The translations under genes and the position numbers were made by a program. From assembly GCA_002471665.1 (NCBI GenBank), contig DKQK01000015.1, positions 39,981 through 103,980 on the forward strand: a stretch of 64,000 nt of DNA. Direction: 5' to 3'. Positions 23,271-31,614 of the stretch are shown piece after piece. The notes below the pieces were generated by a model that worked only from the letters and a program-made list of their open reading frames with translations, was not told the origin of the DNA and did no database searches. Positions within the stretch are counted from its first letter, which is position 1. The number at the start of each line of letters is the position of its first letter. This stretch comes from Gammaproteobacteria bacterium UBA7310. GTDB lineage: Bacteria; Pseudomonadota; Gammaproteobacteria; Pseudomonadales; Ketobacteraceae.

Positions 23271-24833
23271 TTATTCAACAATCACCAATTGGGCACTGTA
23301 GCCGCCGATGGTGTTGTTGGTCAGGGTCAGGACCGCCGGTGGCGTGGTCACGGAATCCACCGTATAGGAGCCATCCGAATTGGTCGTGCCCGTTCCTCCG
23401 GAGAGGGACCAACTGTAGTCAGAGGCACCATAGGTAAGGGTGGTCCAACGGGTGGCCGGGCGGAAAGTCTGAGCCACGCTGAAATCGATAATGGCATTGG
23501 CGATGTACTCGCCGTTGGGGCCGGTAATCTCAATCAATTCATTGGTCAGCTCCTCGATGGGCGCGCCGGTACCCGGCGACAGATCATCGCCATCGATGTC
23601 GGTGAAGAGCCGGTATGAGTTGGTGGTGGACTTGGAAGAAAAAATCACTTGATGATCCCCTACCCTGGGCACAAACGCGAAGCGATAAACGTACTGGTTG
23701 TCCAGATCAATCCGCTCTTCCACTGCATTGATTTGATTGGCAATGAGGGATTCAGCATAGCTGTATTCGCCAGCCACCAGGGTCAGGTTATCGGTTGCTT
23801 CCGCCAGCACGGACAACGGCGTGTACGTTTCACCAACGGCAGTGCCGCCCACCACATAGTAAAACACCGGTTTATATTGATAGCGGGTGTTACTGGTGGA
23901 GGCACCGGTGTATTTGACAAACGCCTGCGACTGAATCGCTTTGGACATGGTTTCAACATCCATCTCCAGGGATGTCTCGGAACCGGAGGAGAAGATCACC
24001 AACTGACTGAGGGCGATGCCGTTTTTGCTGGCACGGTCCACCAGATCATTGTCGCCATCGGCATCAAACGCATAATCATCTTTGTTGTAGCGGCCGATTG
24101 CTTCCACCACGGTACGGTGAATGCTGGTGCCATAGCCCAGGTCCACGGCGTCATACAGGGTGACAATCTGATCCAGCAAACCATTCAGTGTCCCTATGTC
24201 GTCAGTGAAGCCGGAGGTCAGCTCCCTCGGCTCATTGGCAAACACCCAGAGGGTGAATTGCTGTGACGCGATCATCGGGTTGGAACTCAGCTGCACCTGA
24301 GCCAGATAGGTTTTCGCCTCATCCACCAGCGCCTGCATGCTCACATCCGACATACTGCCACTGATATCAAATACCAGCGCGGTCTGCAGACTGGTGGGCA
24401 CACCGATCACTTTCTGCAACAGGGGAAAACTTTCCGCCGGGGAGATCTCAATGCCGTCCACCTTAACCGAGTAGTTGGCAACCTGGGCATTGGCCACTGG
24501 TTGCAGGGTGGCGGACGCCACCGGGCTGATCAAATAGGATTTGATCCATGGCGCATCATAATCCGATGCGAACACGCCGTCCTGATCTGCCCCTGAAAAC
24601 TCTTTGAAACTCTCGTACACGCTCAGTGGCAGATAACTGATGCCATCGGAGTTCGTCGGAGTGGATTCATCATCCTGCTCTTGCTCCTGCTCTTCAGTGG
24701 AATCGGAAATGGTGCGCTGATTCTCAGAGTCGTCATCCTCAAAGACATCACTGCCCCCACCGCCGCCACCGCAACCCGCCAGCAAGAAAACGGGCAACAG
24801 CAAGCCTGCCGCCAAATATTTATAGTTCCCCAT
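23271..24833 (-). CDS. VWA-domain lipoprotein
   Basis: A 520-residue lipoprotein. The signal LAAGLLLPVFLLAGC places the lipidated Cys at residue 21, followed by a GGGGGG spacer and an acidic Ser/Glu/Gln linker. A von Willebrand factor A domain starts near residue 150 with the metal-site motif FDISGSMS and the later TSIHRT and IFSSGSE elements. The C-terminus has Ig-like beta segments (LTYGASDYSWSLSGGTGTTN). VWA domains bind proteins through a metal ion, so a cell-surface or periplasmic binding role is likely. The ATG at 24833 follows AAGGTGA; an in-frame start at 24866 would precede the signal. No other gene of a known VWA system adjoins it. Confidence 0.85.
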   Translation of the reverse strand: MGNYKYLAAGLLLPVFLLAGCGGGGGGSDVFEDDDSENQRTISDSTEEQEQEQDDESTPTNSDGISYLPLSVYESFKEFSGADQDGVFASDYDAPWIKSYLISPVASATLQPVANAQVANYSVKVDGIEISPAESFPLLQKVIGVPTSLQTALVFDISGSMSDVSMQALVDEAKTYLAQVQLSSNPMIASQQFTLWVFANEPRELTSGFTDDIGTLNGLLDQIVTLYDAVDLGYGTSIHRTVVEAIGRYNKDDYAFDADGDNDLVDRASKNGIALSQLVIFSSGSETSLEMDVETMSKAIQSQAFVKYTGASTSNTRYQYKPVFYYVVGGTAVGETYTPLSVLAEATDNLTLVAGEYSYAESLIANQINAVEERIDLDNQYVYRFAFVPRVGDHQVIFSSKSTTNSYRLFTDIDGDDLSPGTGAPIEELTNELIEITGPNGEYIANAIIDFSVAQTFRPATRWTTLTYGASDYSWSLSGGTGTTNSDGSYTVDSVTTPPAVLTLTNNTIGGYSAQLVIVE

Positions 24834-24997
24834 TGATTTCACCTTAACTTGAATTATAAGTGTCATTCCTTAGTCACGCTGAAAACGCCGGAACAGGCCG
24901 GTCTGTTTTCACACGGAGCCAGTATAACCAAAGGTTCTAGCGAACTTAAAGTGAAAGAACGTAAACGTCTGTACGATGACTTTTCAGCGGTTTTCTG

Positions 24998-25003
24998 TAT
25001 AAT
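24998..25003 (+). promoter_or_regulatory. Candidate -10 element
   Basis: A perfect TATAAT preceded by CTG lies 62 nt before the PP-loop gene. The -35 region is weak (TGACTT at 24977-24982, spacing 15). Confidence 0.45.
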
Positions 25004-25064
25004 GCGCGGCCCTTAATTCAATACAGTCTCTTTACGAGATCCCTGAACCAGATAGTGGGTATCC

Positions 25065-26129
25065 ATGGCTATGCAACGAAAAGCAATTGCTCTGATTTCC
25101 GGTGGGCTAGACTCTATGCTGGCGGTAAAAGCCGTTCAAAAACAAGGCATTATTGTCGAAGGCGTCAATTTTTACACCGGTTTCTGCGTTGAGGGCCACA
25201 CCCACGCCATCCGCAAGAAAGACAAGGAAAAACAGAAGCGCAACAACGCCTTATGGGTGGCGGAGCAGCTGGGCATCCGCATGAACATTGTGGACATTTC
25301 AGAAGAATACAAAAAGATTGTATTGAACCCCCAGCATGGCTACGGCGCCAACCTGAACCCCTGCCTGGACTGCAAGATTTTCATGGTGGACAAAGCCCGG
25401 GCCATGCTCAACAAAGCCCGAGAGATCGCCGATGACAAAGGCTTTGATTTTATCATTACCGGCGAAGTTATAGGGCAGCGTCCAAAATCCCAGCGCAAGG
25501 AAACCATGCCGTTGATTGCCCGGGAATCCGGCGCCGAAGACCGCCTGCTGCGCCCCCTGTGCGCCAAACTGCTGCCCCCCACCCTGCCGGAACGGGAAGG
25601 CTGGGTAGACCGGGATCAGTTGTACGATTTCAACGGCCGCAATCGCAAACCGCAGATCGCCCTGGCACAGGAATTCGGCCTGGAGGACTTTGCCCAGCCC
25701 AGTGGCGGTTGCTGCTTCCTAACCGATGAAAGCTATTCGCGCAAACTGGCGGACCTGTGGACCGCCCGCGGCCGCAAGGATTACGAACTGGACGACATCA
25801 TGCTGTTAAAGGTGGGGCGCCATATCCGCCCTGCCCGGCATTACAAGGTCATCATCAGCCGGGAAGAAGGGGAGAACAATTTTCTGAGCGGCTATAAAAA
25901 GCAGTTCCATTCCATCAAGTGCGTCAGCCACGGTGGGCCACTGAGCCTGGTGGACGGTGCTCCCACAAAGGATGACCTGCTCACCGCCGCACGCATTGCC
26001 ACCCGCTTCAGCCAGGGCAAGCACAGCGAGCGGGTGACCGTTGAAATTCAGGACAAAAATGGCGTGGCCCAGCTGCTGGAGGTGGCCCCCATGCCGGCCG
26101 ACGACATCCAGCAGGCCTGGTACGTGTAA
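25065..26129 (+). CDS. PP-loop tRNA thiolation enzyme (MnmA/ThiI-like)
   Basis: A 354-residue ATP-pyrophosphatase of the tRNA sulfurtransferase class. The PP-loop is SGGLDSMLAVKAVQKQG near residues 12-28. Candidate catalytic cysteines are in NPCLDCKIFM and in PSGGCCFLTD. The C-terminal 120 residues (LKVGRHIRPARHYKVIISRE) resemble the NFACT-R/DUF814-like tail of a COG0482-type subgroup. It should adenylate a tRNA uridine and exchange oxygen for sulfur. It lacks an N-terminal THUMP domain and so is not a normal ThiI. In Pseudomonas the typA-glnA interval carries thiI, so this gene may fill that role. The sulfur carrier TusA-like gene at 29473 is nearby. The exact tRNA position is unknown. Confidence 0.75.
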   Translation: MAMQRKAIALISGGLDSMLAVKAVQKQGIIVEGVNFYTGFCVEGHTHAIRKKDKEKQKRNNALWVAEQLGIRMNIVDISEEYKKIVLNPQHGYGANLNPCLDCKIFMVDKARAMLNKAREIADDKGFDFIITGEVIGQRPKSQRKETMPLIARESGAEDRLLRPLCAKLLPPTLPEREGWVDRDQLYDFNGRNRKPQIALAQEFGLEDFAQPSGGCCFLTDESYSRKLADLWTARGRKDYELDDIMLLKVGRHIRPARHYKVIISREEGENNFLSGYKKQFHSIKCVSHGGPLSLVDGAPTKDDLLTAARIATRFSQGKHSERVTVEIQDKNGVAQLLEVAPMPADDIQQAWYV

Positions 26130-26137
26130 CCACTAGA

Positions 26138-26156
26138 AATGAGAACAATTATCATT
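26138..26156. promoter_or_regulatory. Fur-box-like operator
   Basis: AATGAGAACAATTATCATT resembles the Fur consensus (GATAATGATAATCATTATC), with the ATGA and TATCAT halves preserved. It lies directly upstream of the tonB-exbB-exbD genes, so iron repression of that operon is likely. Confidence 0.65.
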
Positions 26157-26199
26157 TATAGTGGGCGCCTGTGTAAGTCGCCGATGGGTTGTACGGATT

Positions 26200-26910
26200 G
26201 TGGAAAGCAAATGGGTTAACAGTCTGGCACTGGTGATGGTGGTGCTGATTCACGGCGGCGCCCTGGCCACTGCGTCTCTCTGGCCACCGTCAGCGCCCGT
26301 TGCCGACCAACTGCCAACCATCAATGGCGTACTCATCGATGCACCGCCTGCGGATGTGGTACAGCCCCCTGCCGCTGCCAGCAAACCACCGCAGCCCGAG
26401 CCGCAACCGAAAGAAAAACCAATACTCTCTGAGCCCAAACCCGAGCCTGAACCAAAGCCCAAGCCCAAGCCCAAGCCGGTGGAAAAACCGCAGACTAAAG
26501 CGCAGCCGGAAAAGGCCGTCACACCACCGCCCGAGCCTCCCGCCGAAACCGTGGCGGCCGACCCACCGCCACCAAAAACCACCGCCGCCACCCAGGCCAC
26601 ACCCAATTCCGCGGCGGGGGCACCGGTTACCGTACCCCGGATTGATGCCAAGCACCGTAATAACCCGGCACCGGCTTATCCCCGATTATCCCGCCGCCGG
26701 GGCGAAGAAGGCACCGTCGTTCTGGAGCTGATGGTACTGAAAGACGGTACCGTGGAAGAGATCACGATCAAGGAGTCCAGCGGCTACCCACGACTGGACA
26801 AGTCCGCCATGGAGGCGGTACGCCGCTGGAAATACAACCCCGCCACCCGTGGCGGACAACCCATTGACTATCGATATTTGCAACCGGTCACCTTCAGTTT
26901 GAAAGGCTGA
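26200..26910 (+). CDS. tonB: TonB-family energy transducer
   Basis: A TonB protein of about 236 residues. It has one N-terminal membrane anchor (SLALVMVVLIHGGALATASL), a long Pro/Lys/Glu-rich rod spanning the periplasm (repeated KPKPKPKP and PEPEPKP), and a C-terminal TonB domain. That domain contains AYPRLSRRRGEEGTVVLELM and AVRRWKYNPA. It transmits proton-motive energy from ExbB-ExbD to outer-membrane receptors. The start is uncertain. A GTG at 26161 lies only 4 nt after the Fur-box-like site and would give an almost leaderless message, so the GTG at 26200 is preferred. tonB, exbB and exbD are collinear and probably one iron-regulated operon. Confidence 0.88.
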   Translation: MESKWVNSLALVMVVLIHGGALATASLWPPSAPVADQLPTINGVLIDAPPADVVQPPAAASKPPQPEPQPKEKPILSEPKPEPEPKPKPKPKPVEKPQTKAQPEKAVTPPPEPPAETVAADPPPPKTTAATQATPNSAAGAPVTVPRIDAKHRNNPAPAYPRLSRRRGEEGTVVLELMVLKDGTVEEITIKESSGYPRLDKSAMEAVRRWKYNPATRGGQPIDYRYLQPVTFSLKG

Positions 26911-26928
26911 CCCAAAAGGAGCGTAAGC

Positions 26929-27657
26929 ATGGATAACAATCCCTACGGCATCGCCGCCCTGTGGCAACAGGGTGATCCCGTCATTAAAGGCGTGGCCATT
27001 ATTCTGTTGGCCATGTCCGTGCTTTCCTGGTATGTGATGCTGGTGCGCACAGTGGGCCTGTTGCGTCTGCGGCGGGTGGCCAACAGCACCCAAAACTTCT
27101 GGCATGCCCGCAGCCTGGGTGAAGGGTTGCAGATCATCAGCAGCGGACGCCAGCAAAACCCGTTTCACAAACTGGTGGAAGATGGCCAGACCGCATTGGA
27201 CCACCATGTCAATCATCATGAGGACCTGCACGGCAAGCTGCCGTTGGCAGACTGGCTGACCACCAGTCTGCGCGGTTCCATTGATGAGGGCAGCGAGCGT
27301 TTGCAGAAGGGCCTGTCGATTCTGGCTTCGGTGGGCAGCACTGCGCCATTCATCGGCCTGTTCGGTACGGTTTGGGGGATTTATCACGCCTTGGTGGGCA
27401 TCGGCGTATCCGGCCAGGCCAGCATCGATAAAGTGGCCGGCCCGGTGGGTGAAGCCCTGATCATGACGGCATTTGGGCTGGCAGTGGCCATTCCCGCGGT
27501 GCTGGGCTACAACGGGCTGCAACGCCAGAACAAATTGATCCTGGGGCGCCTGAACCGCTTCGCCCATCAATTGCATGCCTTCTACCTGACCGGCTCCCCC
27601 ATCGCCAGAAACAACAGCAAAAATGTCACGCCCTTTTCCAAGCGGGAGGCGAAATAA
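26929..27657 (+). CDS. exbB: ExbB-type proton channel (MotA/TolQ/ExbB family)
   Basis: A 242-residue membrane protein with three hydrophobic segments. The family signature is ASVGSTAPFIGLFGTVWGIYH followed by GPVGEALIMTAFGLAVAIPAV. With ExbD it forms the proton channel that powers TonB. The ATG follows AAAGGAG, 18 nt after the tonB stop. The N-terminal segment GDPVIKGVAIILLAMSVLSW is typical of short ExbB forms without the periplasmic extension. The TonB neighbour makes ExbB more likely than TolQ. Confidence 0.93.
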   Translation: MDNNPYGIAALWQQGDPVIKGVAIILLAMSVLSWYVMLVRTVGLLRLRRVANSTQNFWHARSLGEGLQIISSGRQQNPFHKLVEDGQTALDHHVNHHEDLHGKLPLADWLTTSLRGSIDEGSERLQKGLSILASVGSTAPFIGLFGTVWGIYHALVGIGVSGQASIDKVAGPVGEALIMTAFGLAVAIPAVLGYNGLQRQNKLILGRLNRFAHQLHAFYLTGSPIARNNSKNVTPFSKREAK

Positions 27658-27658
27658 C

Positions 27659-28072
27659 ATGGCCTTCGGCAGCGGACTGGACGACAACGACGAAGCCATG
27701 AGCGAGATCAACATGACCCCCCTGGTGGACGTCATGCTGGTATTGCTGATTATATTCATTATTACGGTTCCGGTGCTCACCCATTCCGTCAAGGTGGACC
27801 TGCCCCAGGCCAGCAACACGCCCAATGAACTGAAGCCGGAAACCATTGCCATCAGCGTCACTGCCGAAGGCGACATTCACTGGAACGATGATGTCATCGC
27901 GTTCGCTGAACTGGAATCCAGGCTGGCGCAAGAAGCCGGTAAAACCGAACAAGCGGAAATTCACCTGCGGGGCGACAAAGACGTGACTTACGAACACGTC
28001 ATTAAAGTGATGGCAGCAGTGCAACGGGCGGGGCTGGAAAAGTTGGGGTTTGTCACTCAGCCGAATGAATGA
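27659..28072 (+). CDS. exbD: ExbD-type biopolymer transport protein
   Basis: A 137-residue ExbD/TolR protein with one membrane helix carrying the proton-conducting Asp in the segment MTPLVDVMLVLLIIFIITVP, and a small periplasmic domain. It partners ExbB to energise TonB. The ATG at 27659 has GGGAGG upstream and almost abuts the exbB stop (27657). An in-frame start at 27623 would lie inside exbB. It ends the tonB-exbB-exbD unit. Confidence 0.93.
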   Translation: MAFGSGLDDNDEAMSEINMTPLVDVMLVLLIIFIITVPVLTHSVKVDLPQASNTPNELKPETIAISVTAEGDIHWNDDVIAFAELESRLAQEAGKTEQAEIHLRGDKDVTYEHVIKVMAAVQRAGLEKLGFVTQPNE

Positions 28073-28232
28073 TGACTCCTGCGCCGAGGGTAAAAAGCCT
28101 GCCCGTTTCCAATAAAACAGGCACTGACAAAGCAGTTCCACACGCCAGCCAGCGTTACATTTATGCGTCACTGCAGAACTGGAACTAAATCATGAAAGAC
28201 ATCAGTGTTTTATCGATTTGACTGAAGATCAT

Positions 28233-28565
28233 ATGAATCCTGTTCAACCAATTGTGCAAAGAGTTCTGTTGGCCACAGGCTTTGGCTTTATCGTTTTCTT
28301 CTCATTTGTATTGCTGTCCGCTTTTCTGGTTCGCAACGACACCCAGTTTCAGCGACTCCTGTACCAACAGGATTTCACATATCTTTATCAAATCGGCATG
28401 ATTGCAACAGTTTGCGCCTTTGCCGCCTATTGCGGGGGAGCTTCACGTATCAAAGTATTGATAAAAACTGTTTTTTTATTGCCTGGAAGCGCCAGCCCAT
28501 GGGTGACATCGATATACTGGGTATCCATAGTCAGCCTCTACTTCAGTCTGTTCTTTTCTCGATAG
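28233..28565 (+). CDS. Hypothetical small membrane protein
   Basis: A possible 110-residue protein with three hydrophobic stretches (VLLATGFGFIVFFSFVLLSA, YQIGMIATVCAFAAYCGGA, TSIYWVSIVSLYFSLFFSR). The ATG at 28233 has only a weak AAGA upstream; a TTG at 28218 is in frame. Codon use is less GC-biased than in neighbours. I do not recognise a family. It could be a real accessory gene or a chance frame. Confidence 0.45.
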   Translation: MNPVQPIVQRVLLATGFGFIVFFSFVLLSAFLVRNDTQFQRLLYQQDFTYLYQIGMIATVCAFAAYCGGASRIKVLIKTVFLLPGSASPWVTSIYWVSIVSLYFSLFFSR

Positions 28566-28840
28566 ATATTTGTGCGCACTGTGTCTCTATTCTTAGGAGC
28601 AACACATTAAAAGGATAGAACGCATGGAACCTAATTATGCACACGTATCAGCTATCTATACCATTCCGGTAAAAGCTTCTTTGGCCCCTTCGAGAAAGAC
28701 CTGCCTGCTGGTGAAGGGCAGTGCACCAATCGGAATTCTGTCGTCTCACCCTGCAACGGGAAAGACTTCCAGTAACGACCAAACCTGCCCTCAAAAACCA
28801 ACATTGGCTATATAAGCTGACGCAGGCATCCAGGCCTCCT

Positions 28841-29308
28841 TTAATGTGTCACAGCAAAATTACACAGGGTGGGTTTCACCAAACGCTTGAACACCCCGGT
28901 GTCCATTTTTATCACTTCTGTGTGCGTACCGGCGTTGAAAGCGATCCAGTCCGCCCCCAGCAGCGACTCATCCATGTACACCGGCATACGGTAAAGCTCA
29001 CCCAATGGCGGCATGCCGCCCAGCTCACACAGTGGAAAGCGATCGGCAAACTCACTCTCCTCCGCCAGCCGCAAGGTTTCAGCCTGCAACAGATCCTGCA
29101 ACACCCGGCAATCCACGTGCTGATGAGCCGGTAACACTGCCATCACCAGCTCACCATCGGCATTGCAGATCACCGTCTTGGCCAAATTGGCCGCCGGTAT
29201 ATGACTGGATTGGGAAACCTCGAGCGAAGTAACCGCGGGCGCGTGATTGCAGGCATGATAATCAACTTTGTTCTGATCAAGATATTCAGTAACGGATCGG
29301 ACTGGCAT
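28841..29308 (-). CDS. YbaK/EbsC-type aminoacyl-tRNA deacylase
   Basis: A 155-residue protein with a YbaK/ProX editing domain. The conserved catalytic Lys is in NLAKTVICN, and the loops CELGGMPPLG and FNAGTHTEVIKM match the family. Members hydrolyse misacylated tRNAs such as Cys-tRNA(Pro) or Ala-tRNA(Pro) in trans. The minus-strand ATG at 29308 follows GGAGGTG. It is monocistronic, between the small membrane protein and the tusA-like gene. Which mischarged tRNA it clears cannot be read from sequence. Confidence 0.9.
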   Translation of the reverse strand: MPVRSVTEYLDQNKVDYHACNHAPAVTSLEVSQSSHIPAANLAKTVICNADGELVMAVLPAHQHVDCRVLQDLLQAETLRLAEESEFADRFPLCELGGMPPLGELYRMPVYMDESLLGADWIAFNAGTHTEVIKMDTGVFKRLVKPTLCNFAVTH

Positions 29309-29472
29309 GGCACACCTCCTGTGTCTCCATTGGCCCAGGTGCTGACAACCTTTTAAAGATAAGCCTTAAACCTGCCGCTGGGAAAGAATGTTCCCGCATA
29401 AAAGCCACCCCACACAGGACATATATTCTTAAGCATCGGCAATGGTTATCATAGGCGCCCGGAGGATCTGCC

Positions 29473-29703
29473 ATGAACCAACAACAACTCGATGCCCGTG
29501 GGCTATTGTGCCCGATGCCGGTCATCAAAACCCAGAATGCCGTCCAGCAACTGCAACCGGGGGACCAGCTTCAGGTGCTGGCCACCGACCCCGGTGTACT
29601 GCACGACATCCCCGCCTGGTGCCGGGTAAATGGCCATAAAGTGATCTCCAGTCAGGAGCTTGACCGGGAAATCACCATTGTGATCGAGGTCTGCGAATCC
29701 TAG
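29473..29703 (+). CDS. TusA/SirA-family sulfur carrier
   Basis: A 76-residue TusA-like protein. The motif LDARGLLCPMPVIKTQNAVQ carries the persulfide-accepting Cys within CPMP. Members relay sulfur from cysteine desulfurase to tRNA-thiolating or other enzymes. A GGAGG site precedes the ATG. It lies about 3.3 kb from the PP-loop tRNA enzyme at 25065, a possible but unproven partner. A short CGCCCC/GGGGCG hairpin (29704-29720) follows the stop. Confidence 0.92.
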   Translation: MNQQQLDARGLLCPMPVIKTQNAVQQLQPGDQLQVLATDPGVLHDIPAWCRVNGHKVISSQELDREITIVIEVCES

Positions 29704-29723
29704 CGCCCCAAATAGGGGCGTGA

Positions 29724-29740
29724 CGCACCATATTGGACCA
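29724..29740. promoter_or_regulatory. Candidate NtrC-binding site upstream of glnA
   Basis: CGCACCATATTGGACCA matches 11 of the 14 specified bases of TGCACCA-N3-TGGTGCA. It lies about 200 nt upstream of the sigma-54-type promoter, a normal distance for an enhancer. Confidence 0.6.
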
Positions 29741-29921
29741 CAACGGCTTCCGGCCGCCCTTTATTGGTGCAGGTTGTTTTTTCACTACAGCTCAAGGCCT
29801 TGAACAGGCTGTATTATGGCCTGTGCACGCCTCTCTGGAGCCCGCACCATTAGTGGGCTGCGTCAGTGACCAAAAAAAACTTCCGATTACTGACCTGAGC
29901 CCCTTTCAACTCAAAATCCAA

Positions 29922-29937
29922 TGGCATATATTTTGCC
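29922..29937 (+). promoter_or_regulatory. Sigma-54-type promoter of glnA
   Basis: TGGCATATATTTTGCC has GG and GC separated by 10 nt as in the -24/-12 consensus TGGCAC-N5-TTGCA. With the upstream NtrC-like site it fits nitrogen-regulated glnA transcription. Confidence 0.75.
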
Positions 29938-30092
29938 TTCCTGTGAGGCAAGACCAATACATCCGCATTGTGGATCGACTAATTCTTCGCAACTGTCGGT
30001 TGGGGCTGTCGACACCCCAGGGGGATTCGACAGAGACTTCTTCACTTGGTCACACCCCCCTAATCTCAATATCCATTGGAGGACACACAAGA

Positions 30093-31499
30093 ATGTCTGC
30101 AAAGACCACTTCTCTTATCAAAGAAAATAATGTTCGCTGGGTTGATCTGCGATTCACCGATTCTCGCGGTAAAGAACAACACGTTTCCCTGCCGGTTGGC
30201 GAAATCGGAGACGACTTCTTCACTGACGGTAAAATGTTTGACGGCTCCTCAATCGCTGGCTGGAAAGGCATCAACGAATCCGACATGATCCTGATGCCGG
30301 ATGACAGCACTGCGGTAATCGATCCTTTTACCGACGAAACCACCCTGAACCTGCGCTGCGACATCGTTGAACCTTCCTCCATGCAAGGTTACGAGCGCGA
30401 TCCCCGCTCTGTTGGCCGTCGTGCAGAAGAGTACCTGAAGTCCACCGGCATCGCCGATGGCTGCCTGTTTGGCCCGGAGCCTGAATTCTTCGTTTTCGAT
30501 TCCGTACAATGGAAATCCGACATGAGCGGCTCCATGTACTCTATCCATTCCGAAGAGGCGGCCTGGGTATCCAATGAAGATTTCGACCGTGCCAACATCG
30601 GTCACCGCCCAGGTGTTAAAGGCGGTTACTTCCCCGTTCCTCCCGTTGATTCCCTCCATGACCTGCGTGCCGCCATGTGTGCCGCTATGGAGCAAATGGG
30701 ATTGCACATCGAAGTACACCACCACGAAGTGGGCACCGCGGGCCAGTGTGAGATCGGCGTTGGCCCCAACAGCCTGGTAGCCAAGGCAGACGAAGTACAG
30801 ATCCTCAAGTACTGCGTACACAACGTGGCCCATGCCTACGGCAAAACCGCCACTTTCATGCCCAAGCCGCTGGTAGGTGACAACGGCTCCGGTATGCACT
30901 GCCACCAGTCTCTGTCCAAAGACGGCAAAAACCTGTTTGCCGGTGACGAGTACGCCGGTCTGTCCAAAGAAGCCCTGTACTACATCGGCGGCATCATCAA
31001 GCACGCGCGCGCGATCAACGCCTTCACCAACGCTTCCACCAACTCTTACAAGCGTCTGGTACCCGGCTTTGAAGCGCCTGTTATGCTGGCTTACTCTGCC
31101 CGTAACCGTTCTGCTTCCATCCGTATACCCTGGGTTAGCAGCGCGAAAGCCCGCCGTATCGAAGTTCGCTTCCCTGACCCAACCGCCAACCCCTACCTGG
31201 GCTTTGCCGCCATGCTGATGGCCGGTCTGGACGGGATCAAGAACAAGATTCACCCCGGCGATGCTGCGGACAAGGATCTGTACGACCTGCCGGCCGAAGA
31301 GGCCGCTGCGATCCCAACGGTAGCGTCCACCCTGTCCCAGGCGCTGGATGCACTGGAAGCGGACAGCGACTTCCTCACCGAAGGCGGCGTGTTCACCGAA
31401 GACATGCTCGGTGGTTACATTGACCTGAAACGCGGCGAAGTAGAACGCCTGAACATGACCACTCACCCGGTTGAGTTCGACATGTACTACTCTTGCTAA
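30093..31499 (+). CDS. glnA: Glutamine synthetase type I
   Basis: A 468-residue class I-beta glutamine synthetase, which makes glutamine from glutamate, ammonia and ATP. The beta-Grasp N-terminus contains FTDSRGKEQHVSLP and MFDGSSIAGWKGINESDM. Catalytic-domain motifs include GPEPEFFVFD, the metal site HHHEVGTAGQCEIG and the ATP-binding KPLVGDNGSGMHCHQSL. Tyr397 in KDLYDLPAEEA is the expected adenylylation site, so GlnE control is likely. The ATG at 30093 follows TTGGAGGACACACAAGA and gives the standard length; a frame open from 29733 is upstream control DNA. It is followed by a strong terminator, an exported protein and ntrBC. Confidence 0.99.
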   Translation: MSAKTTSLIKENNVRWVDLRFTDSRGKEQHVSLPVGEIGDDFFTDGKMFDGSSIAGWKGINESDMILMPDDSTAVIDPFTDETTLNLRCDIVEPSSMQGYERDPRSVGRRAEEYLKSTGIADGCLFGPEPEFFVFDSVQWKSDMSGSMYSIHSEEAAWVSNEDFDRANIGHRPGVKGGYFPVPPVDSLHDLRAAMCAAMEQMGLHIEVHHHEVGTAGQCEIGVGPNSLVAKADEVQILKYCVHNVAHAYGKTATFMPKPLVGDNGSGMHCHQSLSKDGKNLFAGDEYAGLSKEALYYIGGIIKHARAINAFTNASTNSYKRLVPGFEAPVMLAYSARNRSASIRIPWVSSAKARRIEVRFPDPTANPYLGFAAMLMAGLDGIKNKIHPGDAADKDLYDLPAEEAAAIPTVASTLSQALDALEADSDFLTEGGVFTEDMLGGYIDLKRGEVERLNMTTHPVEFDMYYSC

Positions 31500-31525
31500 G
31501 CGCCTGAGCGATCCTGCAGGAACGG

Positions 31526-31555
31526 AAAAAGCTCCCATTTTTGGGAGCTTTTTTT
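31526..31555 (+). terminator. Terminator after glnA
   Basis: An 11-bp stem (AAAAGCTCCCA paired with TTGGGAGCTTTT) with a short T loop runs into seven T's, 27 nt past the glnA stop. Confidence 0.92.
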
Positions 31556-31614
31556 GTATAAGGAACTCTAAATGGTTTTTAATGAGTAAATAACCACGAC
31601 CATGGAGCAGCAAG

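Larger units (their letters stand above)
29704..30092. other. glnA upstream control region
   Basis: This 389-nt non-coding stretch holds an NtrC-like site (29724-29740), a further half-site cluster near 29843-29860 (GCACCA and TGGGCTGC), a sigma-54-type promoter (29922-29937) and a leader of about 145 nt. The leader contains a dyad TGGGG..TGTCGACA..CCCCA (30001-30019). An open frame continuous with glnA runs through it, but the glnA start is at 30093. Confidence 0.65.

Noticed and set aside
26390..26540. Tandem repeat of Pro/Lys/Glu codons
   Set aside because: It is the normal periplasmic rod of TonB, not a mobile or CRISPR repeat.
26686..27876. A 396-codon minus-strand frame across tonB/exbB
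   Set aside because: It crosses three well-supported plus-strand genes and has no domain pattern.
28624..28815. A 63-codon plus-strand frame between the small membrane protein and YbaK
   Set aside because: No ribosome site, no hydrophobic or domain pattern, and codon use is random-looking.
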